The notes beneath the pieces are model-generated. The model was not told where the DNA came from and made no database searches. It worked only from the letters and a program-made list of their open reading frames with translations. Below are positions 5,842 to 9,116 of a stretch of DNA of 9,116 nt, piece by piece (within the stretch, counting starts at the first letter, position 1; each line of letters opens with the position of its first letter). A program made the translations under genes and the position numbers. Origin of the DNA: Candidatus Zixiibacteriota bacterium (lineage in GTDB: Bacteria > Zixibacteria > MSB-5A5 > GN15 > FEB-12); contig JAMPYH010000090.1 in the NCBI GenBank assembly GCA_023700785.1, forward strand, positions 1-9,116, written 5' to 3'.

Positions 5842-7044
5842 ATGGCTGACCCGATCCGGTTACTTATCCTGACCCATAATTATCCCCGCTTCCGCGGGGA
5901 CTTCGCCGGCGTCTTTATCGCTTTGCTCGCGCGGAAACTGCGCGAACACCGGATCGAGCCGATCGTCCTCGCGCCGCATGATGCCGGCCTGCCGGAACGG
6001 GAGGAGATCGACGGCGTTTCGATCTATCGATTCAGGTATGCCTCCGACGACGACGAGGTCATCGCCTATCGCGGCACGATGCACCAACTGGTGCTCGGCT
6101 CTGTCTCCGGTATGTTCCGATTCAAGAAGTTCCTCGACGCCAACCGCGCCGCCGCGCTCGACATTATTAAAAGCGAACGAATAGAGATCATCGCGGGGAA
6201 CTGGCTGGTCCCATCGGGGATCGTGATGAAAACCCTCGCCGTGAAAACCGGACTGCCGATGTTGTTATCTTCTCACGGCACCGATATCCGGCTGATCGCT
6301 AAGTACGCCGGTATGTCGCGCCTTTACTTTGGCTCTCTTTTTGAACGGCTTGACCGATGGACCGTGGTATCATCATTTTTGCGCGACGAGATCGCCCGCC
6401 TCGAGCCGAAAGCGGCATCAAAACTGGAACTGCTTCCTGTCCCCCATGACGAAACGCTCTTCTTTCGCGACAACTCGATCGTCCGAGAAGATGACCTGGT
6501 GGTCTCGGTAACTCGTTTTACCGACCAAAAGCGCGTGGACTACCTCATTAGGGCATTCGCGCTGGTGACCGAGCGACATCCCACGGCCCGACTCGAATTA
6601 TATGGCGGGGGACCGTTACTACCGCAGATTGAGGCGCTGATCGGCCAGTTTGGCTTGCGGGAGCGAGTGACGATCTTTGCGCCGGTGCCACAGGCCGAAC
6701 TGCGCACAGTCTATAACCGTGCTGCGATCGCGGTACTCAACTCCTGTCGTGAAGGATTCGGGCTGGCGCTGTCTGAGGCGATGATGTGCGGCGCCTGCGC
6801 GGTCGGCACTCGCTCCGGCGGGATCACCGATATCATCAGGGATGGCGAAACGGGAAGACTGGTCGAGCTGGACAACGCGTCTCAGCTTGCGGATAGGCTG
6901 GTTCAACTGTTAAACGATTCAGCTGCCAGAACAAAATTGGCGCAGGCGGGACATGCGTTTGCGCAATCAACTTATGCCTCGGGGCCGTTGGCGGCGCGTT
7001 ACGCGGACATGGTCAGAAACGCGGTCGCGCGCGGACAGCGATAA
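5842..7044 (+). CDS. Glycosyltransferase, GT4 family (GT-B fold)
   Basis: A 400-residue retaining glycosyltransferase that moves a sugar from a nucleotide-sugar donor to an unidentified acceptor. The N-terminal Rossmann domain starts with LLILTHNYPRFRGDFAGVF (7-25), where the Gly-rich loop contacts donor and acceptor. SSHGTD (143-148) is the conserved HGxD region. The C-terminal donor-binding domain has VTRFTDQKRVDYLI (223-236), with Arg225 and Lys230 as the basic pair that grips the donor phosphates. It also has LYGGGP (253-258) and EGFGLALSE (304-312), the EX7E motif with Glu304 and Glu312. There is no signal peptide or membrane span, so it is a cytoplasmic or peripheral enzyme. Length is normal and all key residues are present. 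It is the only plus-strand gene here, divergent from the synthase and convergent with mfd. Acceptor and sugar cannot be assigned; lipid, polysaccharide or glycosylated terpenoid are all open. The ribosome site is weak (AGTAGG, 11 bases before ATG). Confidence 0.92.
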   Translation: MADPIRLLILTHNYPRFRGDFAGVFIALLARKLREHRIEPIVLAPHDAGLPEREEIDGVSIYRFRYASDDDEVIAYRGTMHQLVLGSVSGMFRFKKFLDANRAAALDIIKSERIEIIAGNWLVPSGIVMKTLAVKTGLPMLLSSHGTDIRLIAKYAGMSRLYFGSLFERLDRWTVVSSFLRDEIARLEPKAASKLELLPVPHDETLFFRDNSIVREDDLVVSVTRFTDQKRVDYLIRAFALVTERHPTARLELYGGGPLLPQIEALIGQFGLRERVTIFAPVPQAELRTVYNRAAIAVLNSCREGFGLALSEAMMCGACAVGTRSGGITDIIRDGETGRLVELDNASQLADRLVQLLNDSAARTKLAQAGHAFAQSTYASGPLAARYADMVRNAVARGQR

Positions 7045-7050
7045 CTTCCT

Positions 7051-9116
7051 TCATCCAACTTTGCCAAGCACACCGCGAAGGTGCGGCAGGCGATCCCCTT
7101 CAGACAATCTGCTCAGATCGATATCGATCCTCGGATGACCCAACAGCGAAAACTCCATCGGCTGGTCGGTCCCCTGTCGAAGCGCTTCTACTTCAGGCCG
7201 GGTTAAACGCCGCTGTTCGCCAAAGAACAGATTGACCCGCCCGCCTTTCACTTTCACCTTCTCAATCTCAAGCAACGACGCCGCTATTTTGACCGCGGTT
7301 GCCTCAATGAGATTGGTCGCTGACTGCGGCATCCGGCCGAACCGGTCGGTGACTTCGTCACGGATCCGTTCTACTTCGTCAAGATTTCTGGCATCGGCCA
7401 ACCGGCGATAAACATCGACCTTTTGCTGGCGGTCATTGATATAGTCGTCCGCGAGATAGGTCTCGATGTCGATCTCCAGTTTGGTCTCCGGGAGCCGCTG
7501 GATCTCCTCTCCTTTGAGCTCCGCGACAGCTTCCTCGAGCAGGCGATTGTACAGATCATACCCGACTTCTTCAATAAAGCCGGATTGTTTGGGGCCAAGG
7601 ATCGTCCCTGCCCCCCTGATCTCGAGGTCGCGCATCGCCAGCGCGAATCCGGCGCCAAGGTCGGAATGGGCTTCAAGCGCGCGAAGCCGCTTGATAGCGT
7701 CCCGGTTCAACATCCGCATCGGCGGCGTCAACAGATACGCGTAAGCGCGCCGCGCCGAGCGCCCCACTCTCCCCCGCAATTGATACAGTTGCGCCAGGCC
7801 AAATCGGTCGGCGCGATTGAGGATGATCGTATTGGCGTTCGGAATATCCAGCCCTGATTCAATGATCGACGTACAGAGCAGGACATCAAACCGCTTGGCA
7901 AGAAACGCCAGCATGATCCCCTCCAGCGTTCGTTCATGCATCTGACCATGCGCGACCGCGATCTCTGTATTCGGCAGCAGTTTCTTGAGATACTCGTGCA
8001 TCGCCTCGATCGTCTGTACCCTGTTGTGCACAAAAAAGACCTGCCCGCCGCGCTCCAGTTCGCGAAGGATCGAGGTGCTGATCACCGCCGGATCGAACTC
8101 GGCGATCTCCGTGATGATCGGCAATCGATCTTTGGGCGACGTATTGATCAGGCTCATATCCCGCGCCCCCATCAGCGACATCTGCAGTGTCCGCGGGATC
8201 GGCGTGGCGGTCATGGCCAGCGTGTCCACCGTGGCAGCCAGCTCGCGGAGCTTTTCCTTATGCTTGACGCCGAAGCGATGTTCCTCGTCGATCACCAGCA
8301 GGCCAAGTTTGGCGAATTGGACATCTTTGGAGAGCAAACGGTGCGTGCCGATCACCAGGTCAACGGTACCGTGCGCGACTTTCTTCACGGTCTCGAGTTG
8401 TTCGGCTCGACTCCGGAAGCGCGACAATAGTTCTATCCTGAACGGATAATCCCGCAACCGCTCAACAAAGGTATTGTAATGCTGCTGAGCCAGGATCGTG
8501 GTCGGTACCAGCAGGGCAACCTGCTTGCCGCCATCCATCGCCTTAAACGCGGCACGGATCGCGACCTCGGTCTTGCCGTAACCGACATCACCACAAACCA
8601 GCCGATCCATCGGATTCTCAATCGACATATCCCGCTTGACGTCATCGATCGCTTTCTGCTGATCCGGGGTTTCGTCGTAAGGAAACGATGCTTCAAGCTG
8701 TTTGAGCCAGACGGAATCCTCACCAAACCCGTGACCGGTGCGGGTTTTGCGCGAGGCATAGAGACGGATCAGGTCGGCCGCCATGTCGGCGATCGCCTTT
8801 TTGGTCTTCGCCTTTAGCTTCTCCCAGCCGGGGCCGCCGAGCGCGGTCAATTGCGGCGCGGAATCCTTGCCGGAATATTTCGATACCCGGTTAAACTCCT
8901 CGATCGGCACGTACAATTTATCCGTGCCGGCATACTGCAGCAGCAAACAATCACGATTCCGTTTGTCAACCTGGAGCGTCTGTAATCCCAGGTAGCGCGC
9001 GATACCGTACTCGGTATGCACAACATAATCCCCTTTGGTCAGCGCGGAATAGTCCGATATCGCCACTCCCTCTTTGAATTTCTTCCGCCGGATCCTCCGG
9101 TGGTGGCGGCTGAATA
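7051..9116 (-). CDS. mfd: Transcription-repair coupling factor Mfd, 5' end cut by window edge
   Basis: An ATP-driven DNA translocase that removes RNA polymerase stalled at lesions and recruits the UvrA/UvrB excision machinery. The visible 687 codons are the C-terminal 60 percent or so of a protein that is usually about 1,100-1,200 residues. In order, numbering the visible part: a basic SRHHRRIRRKKFKEG run (2-16); the RNA-polymerase-interacting Tudor-like domain (about 24-80, with KGDYVVHTEYGIARYLG and KLYVPIEEFNRVSKYSG); the translocase with Walker A GDVGYGKT (175-182), DEEHRFGV (276-283), TATPIPRT (302-309) and RGRVGRS (447-453); the TRG region with DLEIRGAGTILGPKQSGF (496-513); and the C-terminal autoinhibitory D7 domain (about 545-680). 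The reading frame runs open to the window edge, so the GTG at 9066 is an internal codon, not a start. The UvrB-like N-terminal part lies outside. The gene converges on the glycosyltransferase, leaving 6 bp between stops. Confidence 0.97.
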   Translation of the reverse strand, partial: FSRHHRRIRRKKFKEGVAISDYSALTKGDYVVHTEYGIARYLGLQTLQVDKRNRDCLLLQYAGTDKLYVPIEEFNRVSKYSGKDSAPQLTALGGPGWEKLKAKTKKAIADMAADLIRLYASRKTRTGHGFGEDSVWLKQLEASFPYDETPDQQKAIDDVKRDMSIENPMDRLVCGDVGYGKTEVAIRAAFKAMDGGKQVALLVPTTILAQQHYNTFVERLRDYPFRIELLSRFRSRAEQLETVKKVAHGTVDLVIGTHRLLSKDVQFAKLGLLVIDEEHRFGVKHKEKLRELAATVDTLAMTATPIPRTLQMSLMGARDMSLINTSPKDRLPIITEIAEFDPAVISTSILRELERGGQVFFVHNRVQTIEAMHEYLKKLLPNTEIAVAHGQMHERTLEGIMLAFLAKRFDVLLCTSIIESGLDIPNANTIILNRADRFGLAQLYQLRGRVGRSARRAYAYLLTPPMRMLNRDAIKRLRALEAHSDLGAGFALAMRDLEIRGAGTILGPKQSGFIEEVGYDLYNRLLEEAVAELKGEEIQRLPETKLEIDIETYLADDYINDRQQKVDVYRRLADARNLDEVERIRDEVTDRFGRMPQSATNLIEATAVKIAASLLEIEKVKVKGGRVNLFFGEQRRLTRPEVEALRQGTDQPMEFSLLGHPRIDIDLSRLSEGDRLPHLRGVLGKVG

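Noticed and set aside
5295..5849. A 184-codon plus-strand open frame running into the glycosyltransferase start
   Set aside because: It is antisense to the synthase, has no domain, and is best explained by codon bias on the opposite strand.
9064..9066. GTG as the start of the right-hand gene
   Set aside because: The frame stays open to the window edge, and the 16 preceding codons encode the basic segment that normally precedes the Mfd RNA-polymerase-interacting domain.
1..9116. CRISPR array, insertion sequence, phage or defence system, tRNA or rRNA
   Set aside because: I saw no regularly spaced repeats, transposase-like coding, terminal repeats, nuclease/toxin motifs or RNA-gene signatures. 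Nearly all sequence is explained by six ordinary genes.

Overview
The window is about 9.1 kb of bacterial chromosome with moderately high GC and dense coding. It holds six protein genes and no recognisable mobile element, CRISPR array, tRNA or rRNA. Two conserved housekeeping helicase genes are cut by the window edges: priA (replication restart) at the left and mfd (transcription-repair coupling factor) at the right. The intervening genes are a secreted TPR-repeat protein, a secreted DUF4139-family protein, a squalene/phytoene synthase-family enzyme and a GT4 glycosyltransferase. Taxonomy cannot be fixed from this. The many exported repeat and beta-rich proteins, the use of strong AAGGAGG-type ribosome sites and the sequence style suggest an uncultured Gram-negative-type lineage, perhaps of the FCB superphylum (Zixibacteria-like). 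That is a low-confidence impression, not a measurement.

Layout, reading the minus strand from right to left: mfd (9116 to 7051, 5' end outside the window); then the only plus-strand gene, the glycosyltransferase (5842-7044), convergent with mfd with 6 bp between the stop codons. Divergent from the glycosyltransferase runs a four-gene minus-strand series: squalene/phytoene synthase-like (5759 to 4824), DUF4139 protein (4714 to 3368), TPR protein (3285 to 1915) and priA (1847 to 1, 3' end outside the window). The gaps in this series are 109, 82 and 67 bp, and each holds visible structure: an 8-bp perfect inverted repeat just upstream of the DUF4139 ribosome site plus a second dyad; a sigma70-like promoter with a perfect TTGACA box before the TPR gene; and a 9-bp perfect hairpin between the TPR gene and priA. 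The four genes are therefore probably not one simple operon.

Functionally, PriA and Mfd are genome-maintenance motors unrelated in pathway to the middle genes. The DUF4139 and TPR proteins both carry N-terminal export signals and probably act in the cell envelope or periplasm. The synthase would join two isoprenyl diphosphates head-to-head to make a C30 or C40 terpenoid. The glycosyltransferase probably acts on a cell-surface or lipid acceptor. A functional link between the last two is possible but unproven. I see no evidence of a new multi-gene system. The most useful leads are the leader structures and two poorly characterised exported proteins.
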